Shown here one piece after another: positions 35,542 to 46,415 of a stretch of 64,000 bases of DNA. Every line of letters starts with the position of its first letter. Position 1 is the first letter of the stretch. The notes under the pieces were generated by a model. That model worked only from the letters and a program-made list of their open reading frames with translations, was not told the origin of the DNA and made no database searches. The DNA is from Mytilinidion resinicola. Its lineage: Eukaryota > Ascomycota > Dothideomycetes > Mytilinidiales > Mytilinidiaceae. The DNA lies in contig NW_022985444.1 of NCBI RefSeq assembly GCF_010093595.1, forward strand, positions 1,124,654 through 1,188,653. Reading direction: 5' to 3'. Made by a program: the position numbers and the translations under genes.

Positions 35542-38500
35542 ATGGCGACCTACCAAAACGGGATCACGAACGGCATCAACGGCCATGGCCCCTCCTCTCA
35601 CCCGATGCGCTTCTCCGATGTCCCCAAGGCCATATCTGTGGCTGTTGCCGAGGACGAAGGCCCCATCGAAGTCGAAATTTCTCTGGACGATGATATCCAA
35701 GACGACCCGACCGAGCTATGCACACTCCTAGAAAACGAGACCGCGGCAAAGAACATGTGGATGATCGTCGCGCTTGGGTATGCAAAGCAACGCAAAGTTG
35801 ATGTCGCTGTCGAGGTCTTGACGAAGGCGCTGGCGGCGCTGGCAAGAGGACGGCCGGATGACCGACTCAGTGTCTTGAACGCGCTCTGCTGGATGTACCT
35901 CCTGAAATGTCGCGAGGCACCGAGGATCAAGCCAGGTATGCGACTACTTCTAGCGTAATACTGTCTCCAGTCCATTGCTGGAGGTTAGAATCAGCACTTA
36001 CTAATTGCCTCTAGACAATCAACTTGCCTCTGAAGCGCGTACCAAGGACTTCTACATTCAAGCGGCTACCAGTACCTTGAACGACGCCTCTCGGATCAGC
36101 CCTTCATACCCTCCTCTCTTTCTAGCCCGCGGCGTCTTATACCTCCTCAGGTCATCTCTTCAGTCGTCGAAGTCTGGATCGGCTTCCCAAATCAGTGCTG
36201 AGCGCATCGAAACCCTCAAGCAAGCAGATAAATGCTTCGGAGACGCGCTTCGAGCCTCCGGCCACAAGAACATCATGGCCTTCATGGGCAAAGCTAGGGT
36301 GCAATACTCTCTGGGTAAATACGGTGAAGCCCTAAAGCTGTACCAAGGCGTGCTGGAGAAGGCGCCCGACGTAATCGATCCTGATCCTCGCATTGGAATT
36401 GGGTGCTGTTTCTGGCAATTGGGACACAAGGACGATGCCCAACGCGCATGGGAACGAGCTATGGAGCTGAACCCGAAATCGAAGATTGCGCTCATCTTGT
36501 TGGGGTTGTACAATTTCCATCGCAGTTCGCAATACTCGACCTCCGACCCCAACTTCGCCGAGCCCTACAGAAAGGCAATAACCCAATATACTGTTCCGGC
36601 GTTTAAGATGGATAACAAACTTCCGCTAACATGTGCTACCCTTGGCGGATATTACATGATGAAGAGAATGATGGACAAGGTTGAATCGCTAGCGCGAAGG
36701 GCCATTGAGCTTACCGACGTGAATGCCATTGCCAGTGATGGATGGTATTTGCTTGCGCGTAAAGAACACTCCAATGACGATATCGCCAAGGCTTACGACT
36801 ATTATTCGAAGTCGGATCAGGCTCGCGGGGGTGATGAGCGTGGTTATATTCCCGCCAAGTTTGGATCCGCGCAGATTCGGGTCCTTATGCAAGACTACGA
36901 TGGCGCAAAGTTCCGCCTAGAGAAGATCGTACAGCAGGCTAAGATCCCCGAGGCGCAAACTCTCCTAGGAACGCTCTACGCTGAAGACGTCTTTTCCGCG
37001 CAGTCAGCAAAGTCCAAGGAAGAGAAGTCCAATGAGATGAAGAAGGCCCTGACATATCTTGAAGCTGTCCGCTTGGCTTGGGCAGATCCCAAAAAAAATT
37101 TGTCAGCTGACTCGTCCGTCCTTCTCAATCTCGCCAGATTGTACGAAATCGACCATCCCGACAAGAGTTTGAAATGCCTGGAACAAGTTGAGCAAATGGA
37201 GATTGACGACATCCCCGACGAAGACAAACCTCAAGGCATTGACGATGAGGCTGAATATAACGCTGCCCTGCGCGAGTCTCTCCCGCCTCAGCTGCTCAAC
37301 AACATGGGATGCTTCCATTACCAGTCAGAGAAGTATGGTCGTGCTCGTGAGTTGTTCCAAACCGCTTTGAATGCTTGTGTCAAAGCAGGCGACAAGGACC
37401 AGTCAATCGATACCGACGCGCTTGTCACGACTATCAGCTATAACCTAGCGCGAACCTATGAGGCAGAGGGGATGCCTAACGAAGCGAAGCAAGTCTACGA
37501 AGGCTTACTTGATCGACATAGCGACTACACGGACGCTGTCACTCGACTTGCATACATCGCGTTACGGCAAAGCCCGGGCGACGAAGGCCCGAAAGCGATT
37601 CAGAAACTGTACCGCGAAGAGCCTTCCAATCTCGAGGTCCGCGCTCTCTATGGCTGGTATCTAAGCAAGGCTAAGAAACGGACACCGAACTTCGGTGAGG
37701 ATCAGGAGCAACGTCACTATAAGCATACTCTGCAAAGCTTCGACAAGCATGACCGGTACTCACTGACAGGCATGGGCAATGTCTATCTGACGATCGCTCG
37801 TGAGATGAGGAGAGATACTGAGCAAGACAAGGACAAGCGGCGAAACATGTATTCCAAGGCGGTTGAGATCTTCGACAAAGCTCTGCAACTCGATCCTCGC
37901 AATGCCTACGCAGCTCAAGGTATTGCTATAGCTCTTGTCGAAGACAAGAAGGACTATGCTACCGCACTGCAAATCTTCACGAAGGTCCGAGAGACGATGA
38001 AAGAAGCCAGCGTCTTCATCAACCTTGGACATACATATTGCGAAGTCAAGCAGTACGCCCGCGCCATCGAAAACGTAAGTTACTGATCTCTCAAAACGTA
38101 ATCTGTGTATTAACAATGTATAGTATGAAGCTGCTTTGTCAAAAGACCGTGCTAGGGATCCTCAGATTCTAGCTTGTCTCGGTCGCGTGTGGCTGCTACG
38201 TGGAAAACACGATAAGAACATCAAGGCAATGAAGACTTCACTGGAATACTCTCAACGTGTAAAAGTCAAGATTCCTTTGTTACAAGATCTATCTTACTAA
38301 TTCTCTCAGGCCCTCGAAGTCGCTCCAGAACAAGTTCACTTCAAGTTCAACGTCGCATTCGTCCAGTTCCAAATCGCACAGCTGGTCATCAATTTACAAG
38401 AATCGCAACGAACGCTCGAAGAAGTCGAGGCGGCATCCACTGGTCTAGATCAGGCCATTGAGTCTTTCAGCGCTATTGCCCAATCTCCCAATCCGCCTTT

Positions 38501-39299
38501 CCCTAAACATGACATTGAGCAGCGCGCTAATATGGGTCGCAACACAATGCGTCGCCAGATTGAGCGTACTCTCCAGCAACAGAGAGAGTACGAGCAGAAG
38601 AACGCAGACCGACTTAAGCAAGCTCGAGGAGTGCGGGAAGCGGAAATGAAGAAGAGAGAGGAAGAGAAGCGCAAGGCAGAGGAAGCGAAGGCTGAGGAGA
38701 GACGCAAGGTGGCCGAACAGCGACAAAAGATGGAGGAGCGCGACCGAGAGTACATTGAGAGGCGAAAGGAAGAAGAGAAGAGGCGACAAGAGTTTGTTGC
38801 GCAGGATGAAGTTCGCAAGGGTGAGAGAGGCAAAGGCAGGCGAGGTGGAAAGAGGAAGAAGAAGGGCGACGCCTCAGACTCGGACACCGAGGGTGGTGAC
38901 ACCGACGCTGGTGCTCGTAGGTCTAGACAGCGGAGCGCCATGACGTCGGCTACACCAGATACCCAGGATGAGCGACCTCGACAAAAGAAGCGCAAATTGG
39001 AGCGGAAATCCAAGATTGCCAGCAAATTCAAATCTGACGAAGTCATTGTCGACAGCGGCAGCGAGGACAATGCGGACGTGGCTGGCGGTTCTGGGAAAGC
39101 CGGCATTGGGTCCGACCAAGAACAGTCTGCTGCTCGACCCCGAAAGGCAGCCCGTATCATTGATGACGATGACGATGAGGACGAGGATGCGGGGGTGACC
39201 AAACCTACCGGCCGTGCAGCGTCGGATGAAGACGAAGAAATGGTAGAGGCCCCGGCAGAGAACGGTGGGAATGCTGGTGGAGAATCGGAGTCAGAATGA
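35542..39299 (+). CDS. CTR9: Paf1 complex TPR subunit Ctr9
   Basis: Ctr9 is the tetratricopeptide scaffold of the nuclear Paf1 complex, which travels with RNA polymerase II and supports histone H2B ubiquitination and H3K4/K36 methylation. Four exons (35542-35935, 36015-38074, 38124-38258, 38310-39299) give 1192 aa. The N-terminus contains IEVEISLDDDIQDDPTELC, a block conserved in Ctr9. Multiple TPR units follow (for example ALQLDPRNAYAAQGIAIAL, GRARELFQTALNACVKAGD). After about residue 890 comes a long Arg/Lys/Glu helix (EEEKRKAEEAKAEERRKVAEQ), then an acidic Ser/Asp/Glu tail (IIDDDDDEDEDAG), both usual for the family. All introns are short GT-AG. Nothing is missing. Confidence 0.95.
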
Positions 39300-40440
39300 T
39301 TGGTTCTCTGGCACTCCAGGTTTGCCCATTTCTTTACTTTGTCTCTGAGCATTAGCCATCGGCGCAACCGGCATGGTTTGATTTGGCGGGGCATGGCATC
39401 TTGTTCCAACAGGTGGAATAAGCGATATCAAGGTAGCCTCCTTTACATTTGTAGGATAACTTTTGAGCGCCAAATACGAGAAAGTTTTCACACAGTATGC
39501 CTATCGCATACCTAGTTATTGGCATTTTCACTTTCGGAGTACAACTTGAGGGATTTTTGACTTGACGTTGATGTAGGCGTGGTGGAAGGAGGTTTTTCTC
39601 CGACAAAGTGGTGAGATCAAGTTCCACGGTTCCCTGCCTCCTTTCCTCAATAACTCCGCTCGGCTGACAATTTTAAACAGGAAAGTGGTAAAACAAACTG
39701 TAAATAATATGATCTCGAATTGCCCATACGTATATACTCTTGACAAGTACCCACTTCAACCTTTACAGAATGGAGATGTTCCCGACTTGACACACCCGTG
39801 GATCAGCAACGCCCGGTGGGGCCCTGCCAAAAGCACCCATTGGTGCACGCTGAGAGTGTCCAGCAACGAACAATCTATTGTTAGTCAGGGCGAGAGGGTA
39901 AGAACTCAATCTTTGAGCTATTACGACAAAATGACAGACGATGCATCTATCAGCAAAAGCGCTGTTTAAGACAGAGCTAATAACTTTCCAGTGTGCTGCA
40001 TAACAATTTTATTGTCGAGGTCATTGATGAATGTCTCGCTGCTAGCTAGTTCTATCAGGCATGCCTACGAGAATAATTGCCTGCACTCATTAGAACGCTC
40101 TCGGAAATTCCAGCGCTTACCCAAAAATACCGCCCATTATACACTTTTGGCAACAGAGAGTTTCACGCAAGTACACGTAGCCTTCCCGCAACGACTCATC
40201 TCGCCTGAGCAATTCCATGGCGTTAGGGTCCACCACCAGTCTCATGGACATTCTTTTACACATTCAGTTCTTCATATATTCTTCATTTGCTTGGTAGAGG
40301 ATTAAAACAACGAGATTCTGGCCACATACACCATAAATGGCACCCCTCGATCTTCGTCCCTCCAAGAACTTTTTACTCGTTTTGGCGTCCTAAAAGCTCC
40401 CCAGAAGCCTGCTGCATCTCTTACAGCGCCTTCTTGCAAC
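39300..40440. other. Intergenic, no supported gene
   Basis: A 1.1-kb AT-richer stretch between CTR9 and the Apple-domain-like gene. Open frames are short and of random composition. Confidence 0.45.
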
Positions 40441-43400
40441 ATGGTGAACGGAAAGAGGTGGGCTCTCAGCAGCCTCCTAGCGATCTCTGCATCGGTAAGT
40501 CTTGCTTTTCTTCACCTTTGCGTGCGTACGCGCGACACGTTGCTGTCGATTGACTCGACGGCCGTCTTGCATTATCACAAGGGCGGTGCCTTTGAACCTC
40601 ATTGTCTCGCGGGTGGTTCACAACTTGCTCGCCCTCGCAGCAGATAGTGCTAGAAGCCCAGCTCGCTGCGCTGATCTCCTTCAGTCTCTACTCTCTCCTT
40701 CTCCCTCGCATAGTGCTAATCGACTCTAGATTGGCCCAGCCAGCGCCAGCAAGCAATTCTCCAGCGCCGCCACTACTGCGGCCCCGGAGGCCTACACTCA
40801 GAGGTACTACGGCGCCGCAGGCATGCCGGCTGCCCAGCAGGCGTGGGGTGTCACATCAGCCCCAAGCTACGAGAAGCATGGCCAGTCTACCTGTTCCGAA
40901 GCCAGGACGCCCACTACCCATTACCAGGAGCGTAGGAACGGGTGTTCGCATGGAGGACCTGTGAACGAAACCTCACATGGAAAACTTGGGAACTGCTGCT
41001 CGCATGAAGGACATTTAAACGTAACTTCGCATGGAAATCATGGGAACGTAACTTCGCATAGAGGACATAAGAGCTGGTGCTCGCATGAAGGACATAGCAA
41101 CGTATCTTGGCATGGAGGACATGGGAACGGATCTTCGCATAGAGGACATGGAGGACCATGTTGTGGAGGACCAAGTTGCCGCTCAGGCTGTGGTCCTGGG
41201 GGGCACGGCCCTGGCGGTCCTGGAGGTCCTGGCGGTGAAGGCCCTGGGGGCGATGGTCCTGGGGGTGGTAATCCTCCCGTCACAACCATCAACTCCGCCA
41301 CAACCTCCACTACCGTCACTACCTCGTCTTCGCCCAATTACGCATTTCCTGTTCCGCTGGGAGACAACACCAACATCAGCTGCCCTAAGGATAACGCCAC
41401 GTGCTACCAGACAGGTAGTGGTCAGAGATACGTTATTCTCTGCAACGTTGACATATATGGCCACGACTTCGAATTAGCCAATTATCAAACCTTCAACGAG
41501 TGTCTCCAAGATAACGATACCGAAAGCGAGGATTGTAAGGCTGTTACGTTCGTCCCAGGTGCCACTAAGATGGGTACTTGCCATAGCAAGGAAATGGTTC
41601 AAGGAAAGGCCAGTGGACCAGATCACTGGAGTGCCGTGCAAGTGGACAGGTGCCCGGCTCTGGACACCTACCCCTCGAGTGCAACGGTCCATCCCGCAGG
41701 TCGCTTTTATTCCACCTCTCCTGCCGGAGCCTCGACCTCTTCGACCACCTCAAACGTTTTTTCTTCCACCTCTCCTGCCAGAGCCTCGACCCCCTCTTCG
41801 ACCACCTTAGAGACCACCTTAGACCGCTCTTCTTCCACCTCTCCTGCGGGAGGCTTAACCCCCTCTTCGACCACCTCAGACCGCTCTTCTTCTACTCCTT
41901 CGCCCGGAGCCTTAACCTCCTCTTCACCCACTACTTTGTTTACCTCTTTAGTCAGAGGTTCGACTGCCTCTTCGCCCCACGGTCCAGGCGGTGCATGGGG
42001 CACTTCGACTGCCTCTTCGCCCTACGTTTCAGGCGGTGCGTGGGGCACCACCGTAGCCACAGGCCCCTCCGGTAATGCTATCCCCCTTTCTTTAAATAAT
42101 CAAGCCGAGATCAGCTGCTCCCAGAACCACCTCACTTGCTATCAAGCAAAGAGTGGGAATCACTATGTGATTATCTGCAATATAAACTTGTACGGCGGGA
42201 CTACCAGTCTTACAGCTATACAAGTGTCAGCGAGTGTCTCTTAGACTGTGATCTCGAAAGCGTTGATCGTACAGATCTAACGGACGTCCCAGGCTACACC
42301 CATGATACCGGCGGCTACTATACCAAAGATGTTCACAAGCCACGGGTCAGTGGAAACACAGACTGGAGTGCCGGGCAAGTGGACAAGTTCCCGCCCCCGC
42401 ACAATTATAACTCCGGTATAGACAAGCACGGCGCCGCCCAAAAATTTGCCGCCAGGTCGCTCCCGCCCTACACTCCCTGGACAGCTACCACCACAACAGC
42501 ATGGGATGGCGAGTCAGTTCGGCAAAAGTATACAAGCTCCCCCACCGTTTCCAAGACCGAGGCACCGGAACCAGGAGAGACTCTGACCAAACACTGGTTT
42601 TGTGAGGACAGTGACTCGTGGGCCGGCTCCGGCAACGACGGATGCTGGGAATCGGACGATGGCGAGATCTACGTCATCTCCTGCGGCATTGGTTTCCCCG
42701 CTAGTGACATCGTTGATGGGACATATGACAACATCTCCCGGGACCAATGTTTTACGAAGTGCGACGAAGATAGGGAATGTAAATTGTTTACGTTCGTTCC
42801 AGGAAAGCAAGCCAAAGACCAGAAATCCGGGCCTAATGGCACCTGCTACACCAAGTGGAAACAAAACCCGCCAACCCAAGACACTGCTGTCTGGAGCGGT
42901 GCGAAGGTCAATAAATGTTCTCTATCCGACAACACCTATGAACTGGGTGAAAAAAAATACCAGGGCTCGGCGGACGGTGCTGTCTTGCTACCACTTTGGT
43001 ACAATATCTGCAATCCAAGGAAATCAGACTTTAGCATCGGGAAGGGCGGATGTTATCAGACGGATGATGGCAAATTCTACAACGTCTCCTGTGGCTTTGA
43101 GTTGAGTAGCAGTGAACACCTTACCTCATTCGACTTCCAAACGAGTGGCGAATGTGTACAAGACTGTGTTCTCGACGCCAACTGTATGGGCTTCACGTAC
43201 CACCCAGGCAATGGGGATGAGGGCAATTGCATTTTAAAGGGCATGAAGGATAGTCTCTCACCGCCGATTGAAAACCCCAATGTCTGGAGTGGCGTGTCCG
43301 TCGAAAATTGTTCTGTTAACCACTCTCCCCTCCTCCCTAATCCTGACATCGCCAAATCAGCCGTTTCGGGCGCCACCTCGTTGTCTTCGTCAGCACCAAC

Positions 43401-44016
43401 CAGGACTAAACTCTTTCGGCGTGGTGCCTCATCGACGAGTTCGTCTACCATTAAAGTGGCTGCCGAACCTAGAGTGTCAGCCACCTCATTGAAAACGCAC
43501 AAGACCCCACTAACCTGCCCCGAGGCCAACGGAAAATGCTACAAGAGCGAGGAAAGCCACCTCTACACCGTCCTCTGCGGCCGCGACTTCGTGTCCACCT
43601 ACGAAAAAGACAAGAAGTCGTCTGAAGTAAAAAGCATGAACGAGTGTATCTCCGAATGCGACCAAAAGCTCAAAAACCTAGACGAAGTCTGCGGCGCCTT
43701 GACCTTCACCTTCAACGTCAGCGCACCCGAGACCGGCGCCAGTTGCTTGACCAAGAACAGGGACGTTAGTAGAAAAGAACCCGAGTACGAGCTGCCTCCC
43801 ATAGCCGACTCCCCTAGGAGTGCAGTCGCCATCAGGGTGAAGGATTGCCCGCTCATATCCGACGTGGAAAAGGGCAACTGGGGGATCTCTGGTAAGGACG
43901 GCGTCATCTTTGTAGACCCGTTTTTCCCCCACTTGAACTTCTCTGATGTGCGGAACACGACTAGCAAGTGCTGGAAGAGAGTGGGGGATTCGCATGTCTC
44001 GGTCCAGGTATGCTAG
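40441..44016 (+). CDS. Secreted Cys-rich protein with five Apple/PAN-like domains; apparent frameshift
   Basis: Exon 1 (40441-40494) encodes a signal-peptide start, MVNGKRWALSSLLAISAS. A 235-nt GT-AG intron leads to exon 2 at 40730. Next come a His/Cys/Gly repeat region (40945-41170), a Gly/Pro-rich stretch, and Apple/PAN-like unit A (about 41375-41676). A Ser/Thr-rich repeat linker follows (41703-42053), then units B (42106-42400), C (42592-42916), D (43003-43313) and E (43509-43853). Each unit has the pattern C..CY...G..Y.V.C...G.D....F..C...C....C...TFVPG....C. Near 42192, inside unit B, the frame must move by one base (a 1-nt deletion would explain it); text on both sides fits the domain. 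The last frame ends in TAG at 44014-44016, where CAG/GTATGC could alternatively be a donor to a short further exon. Probable cell-wall or extracellular carbohydrate/protein binding; function unknown. Confidence 0.6.
40945..41170 (+). repeat. In-frame minisatellite encoding SHxGHxN-type units
   Basis: Repeated DNA words TCGCATGGAGGACAT, TCGCATGAAGGACAT and TCGCATAGAGGACAT alternate with AACGTAACT/AACGGATCT spacers. They encode units such as CSHEGHLNVTSHGNHGN and SWHGGHGNGSSHRGHGG. The result is a His/Gly/Asn/Ser-rich segment with a Cys before several of the SH motifs. Confidence 0.7.
41703..42053 (+). repeat. In-frame Ser/Thr/Pro repeat (mucin-like linker)
   Basis: Diverged units of about 60-70 nt, each with TCTTCCACCTCTCCTGCC-like text followed by CTCTTCGACCACCT, encode SSTSPAGxxTPSSTT-like units. 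Toward the end, two SGGAWGT/PGGAWGT units occur. The composition suggests an O-glycosylated spacer between Apple-like units A and B. Confidence 0.65.
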
Positions 44017-44489
44017 ACTGCCTGTGCGACGAATAGAGCAGGGCCGCTGTCGAGTGGTACCCTCACTTTCAAATCGACACCGGATGTCGGGCTGCTCCCC
44101 TCCCTCATCAGTACCAAACTAATGCCGACGCGTCAAATAACATCCACTCGAAGAGTCGAGAAACAAGGTCAAGTCTTTCTTTGTTTTCTTTTGTGGAGGA
44201 GAAGGGGTGTGCTGTTTGGGAGGTATCTTCCGAAAGCACCTACCCCTTTGGGCGCACGGATCGGATCTTAACATATGTGTTCATGCTGTTTGGCTAGATT
44301 CTAGATTGCAAAAGTGTTTTCATGCGGTTTTAAGTCTTACTGGGTTTCTAGGTAAGATGTAATATCTTAAGAATCTCTCTAGGTCTGTTGGTTGGTAGAG
44401 CACACAAACAAAAGCTTACATATGGTACACGCATCTTTCTGACACGGATTGAAGCCTCTCAACATACTGACAGAGACCTGGTCAAAGAC

Positions 44490-44850
44490 GACGGGCGGCT
44501 CGAAAATCCTCCTTCCCGGCGGCGGCAAAACAAATTTGCGAGTCTCCCTTTCTAGCAACTCTTGGCAAACCGCGAGGGGCGCAAAAAGTGTGTAGTACGC
44601 AACCCCCCCTCTAACTTAACCACTTGGCCCAGCGGCTTCTCCAAAATCTCTTCAAAAATCCCATCTGGCTAGGCGAGTGACGTCCCAGTGTCAGATCTGA
44701 GCTACGACGCGTGCTTGTTGAGCTATCCGTGAAAAGACTCAAACACGGCGGATAGCTCGAAAATCCTCGTTCTCGGCGACGGCGAAACAAAGTTGCGAAT
44801 GCTCCAAGGTTCTCTTCTGGCATCTCTTGGCAGTGGAGGAGCGCGTCACA
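44490..44850. repeat. Degenerate direct repeat pair, 254-bp spacing
   Basis: Copy 1 (44490-44595) and copy 2 (44744-44850) share GGCTCGAAAATCCTCCTTC / AGCTCGAAAATCCTCGTTC, then GGCGGCGGCAAAACAAATTT / GGCGACGGCGAAACAAAGTT, then TCTTGGCA words. They are diverged by scattered substitutions. Confidence 0.65.
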
Positions 44851-45205
44851 GGTTTAATCTATGTACGCCTCTCTGGTTCTTTTTGGAGTGGCCTCGCGAG
44901 TTTACCAGTTGTCCAAACTGCTGGACCTCTTGCTGATTTGAAAGTCTGGAGATACCTTGAAGTACTAGAGAATGGCAGGAAAATGTACGGATATAAGGAG
45001 GCATTTTACGATGGTCGGGATATTTACTGAGTCCATCACTAGAAGCTACACCAACATACAGTTCTTGAATATAGTTCGAGGCCCCTTTCCGTCATGTGCT
45101 CATTTCAGATTATGCACAAAGCCTGAAGCCCATTAGTATAGCTTGCTACTAGAAACTGGTGCCCCAATACCGCAGATTAGCCCAGCCTTATCTCGCTTCC
45201 CCAAA

Positions 45206-45475
45206 GATGACCCATGACCAGCCTATGTATACTTCTCAGGACTGTCCAAGGTGGCTCACCAAGCTTATTGGCGGTTGAAGATGATGTACTTAGGATTCTT
45301 GGAAGTGTGTTGGGGCAACTCTAACGGTAGCGAGAATGATGACCCATAGCCAGCTTATTTATACTTCTATGGCACTGTCCGAGGTAGACCGTAGCCTACC
45401 AAGTTTACTGAGTGCCCAAAATGATCTACTTGAGATTCGTGAAAGTGTGCTGAGGCACCTCTGACGGTGGCAAGC
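45206..45475. repeat. Degenerate tandem duplication of about 132 bp
   Basis: Unit 1 (45206-45337) begins GATGACCCATGACCAGCCTA and unit 2 (45338-45475) begins GATGACCCATAGCCAGCTTA. Both continue through TATACTTCT, ACTGTCC.AGGT, ACCAAG, GATCTACTT/GATGTACTT, GGAAGTGTG/GAAAGTGTG and CTGACGGT/CTAACGGT. The array ends about 260 bp before the tandem-peptide gene start, so it lies in its upstream region. Confidence 0.75.
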
Positions 45476-45597
45476 AAGTGTGCACTCCTATCGGCCCCTT
45501 TTTATTGCTCACCCGTCTGATAGCCACCGATTCGCCGTCCCTATCTGTCAGTGAGAAGAAAGATAACGACGTCACAGGTCACACTGCCCCTCAGGCC

Positions 45598-45604
45598 TAT
45601 AAGA
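45598..45604 (+). promoter_or_regulatory. TATA-like element of the tandem-peptide gene
   Basis: TATAAGA at 45598-45604 lies about 135 bp upstream of the ATG at 45738, followed by a CT-rich, then CAAC/ACCAAAC-rich leader typical of highly expressed fungal genes. A CRE-like GACGTCAC lies about 25 bp further upstream (45568-45575). Confidence 0.45.
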
Positions 45605-45737
45605 ACTCCCCTCCTTACCTTCCACCTCCACTCCTCACCTCACCTCCAACAACTTCCTTCCTCTACACCACTCTTCAACAGAACTCAACCAAACCAAACA
45701 CTCTTCCATCATCTACAATCCACTATCACTAGCAATC

Positions 45738-46415
45738 ATGAAGCTCACCACCCTTCTCGTCGCCGGCGCCGCGGTCATCGGCCTCGCCGCCGCGCACCCC
45801 GTCAACGAAGCCCGCGACGACTGCAATCACAGCTGGTGCGGTGCTCCGTTCTGCTACCCGGAGTGCGGCCCCAATGGCAAGGAGAAGCGTGACGTTGANN
45901 NNNNNNNNNNNNNNNNNNNNNNNNNNNNNNNNNNNNNNNNNNNNNNNNNNNNNNNNNNNNNNNNNNNNNNNNNNNNNNNNNNNNNNNNNNNNNNNNNNNN
46001 NNNNNNNNNNNNNNNNNNNNNNNNNNNNGAGAAGCGTCAGATTCAGCGGGCTGATGAGGCCACCGCCGACAAGAAGTGCAACCACGGCTGGTGCGGCGCC
46101 CCGTTCTGCTATCCCGAGTGCGCTCCTAGTGGAGGCGTGCCCTCTGAGGAGGCCAAGCTCAAGGCTCGCGAGGCTGCTGCCCAGATGATCCAGTGGTCCA
46201 AGGCGGAAAAGGACACGGCCGAGATCGAGAAGCGTCAGGCGGAGACTGATCTGCTGAAGTGCGATAATGGCTGTGAAAACAAGGCTTTGGCTGAGGTCAA
46301 GGCTCGTGAAGAGGCCACCGCCGACAAGAAGTGCAACCACGGCTGGTGTGGTGCGCCGTTCTGCTATCCTGAGTGCGGTCCCAATGGCAAGCGTGCCGTT
46401 GAGCTCCATGCATAG
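45738..46415 (+). CDS. Secreted precursor with tandem Cys-rich peptides and Kex2 sites (alpha-pheromone-like)
   Basis: The reading frame spans a 130-N gap and gives about 225 aa. Signal peptide: MKLTTLLVAGAAVIGLAAA, cleaved before HPVNEA. Three visible copies of a peptide, CNHxWCGAPFCYPECxPxG, lie at 45822-45890, 46077-46133 and 46332-46394. Dibasic KR or KK flanks (EKR, DKK, GKR) fit processing by the Kex2 protease. Between copies 2 and 3 is a spacer with EKR and a second Cys pair (LKCDNGCENK). Signal peptide, repeats, KR sites and acidic/Ala spacers are the layout of ascomycete alpha-factor-type pheromone precursors, whose mature peptides often start WC. However, the usual G-Q between the cysteines is absent, and four cysteines per unit are more than the usual two. 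It could instead be another Kexin-processed peptide. No UstY-like (DUF3328) or other RiPP enzyme gene is in the window. Confidence 0.7.
   Translation: MKLTTLLVAGAAVIGLAAAHPVNEARDDCNHSWCGAPFCYPECGPNGKEKRDVXXXXXXXXXXXXXXXXXXXXXXXXXXXXXXXXXXXXXXXXXXXXEKRQIQRADEATADKKCNHGWCGAPFCYPECAPSGGVPSEEAKLKAREAAAQMIQWSKAEKDTAEIEKRQAETDLLKCDNGCENKALAEVKAREEATADKKCNHGWCGAPFCYPECGPNGKRAVELHA
45899..46028. other. Assembly gap (130 N) inside the peptide array
   Basis: 130 consecutive N fall between peptide copies 1 and 2, exactly where near-identical repeats would defeat assembly. Copy number is therefore a minimum. The flanking frames agree with the stated gap size. Confidence 0.99.
46056..46376 (+). repeat. 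Near-identical direct repeats within the peptide gene
   Basis: About 66 bp at 46056-46121 and 46311-46376 (GAGGCCACCGCCGACAAGAA and onward through CCGTTCTGCTATCC) differ at only a few third-codon positions. The DNA similarity is higher than elsewhere in the gene, which points to recent duplication or gene conversion among units. Confidence 0.8.

Larger units (their letters stand above)
44017..45737. other. Repeat-bearing intergenic region upstream of the tandem-peptide gene
   Basis: This 1.7-kb stretch has no supported gene. It carries two unrelated pairs of degenerate direct repeats (44490-44850 and 45206-45475) and, close to the next gene, a TATA-like element. A 67-codon frame at 44827-45030 overlaps repeat copy 2 and shows no family pattern. 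Confidence 0.5.

Noticed and set aside
45738..46415. Dikaritin/ustiloxin-type RiPP cluster
   Set aside because: The precursor has Kex2-flanked repeats, but no DUF3328 (UstY) oxidase, tyrosinase or related gene lies in the window, and the core lacks the usual Tyr-x-Ile-Gly type motif.
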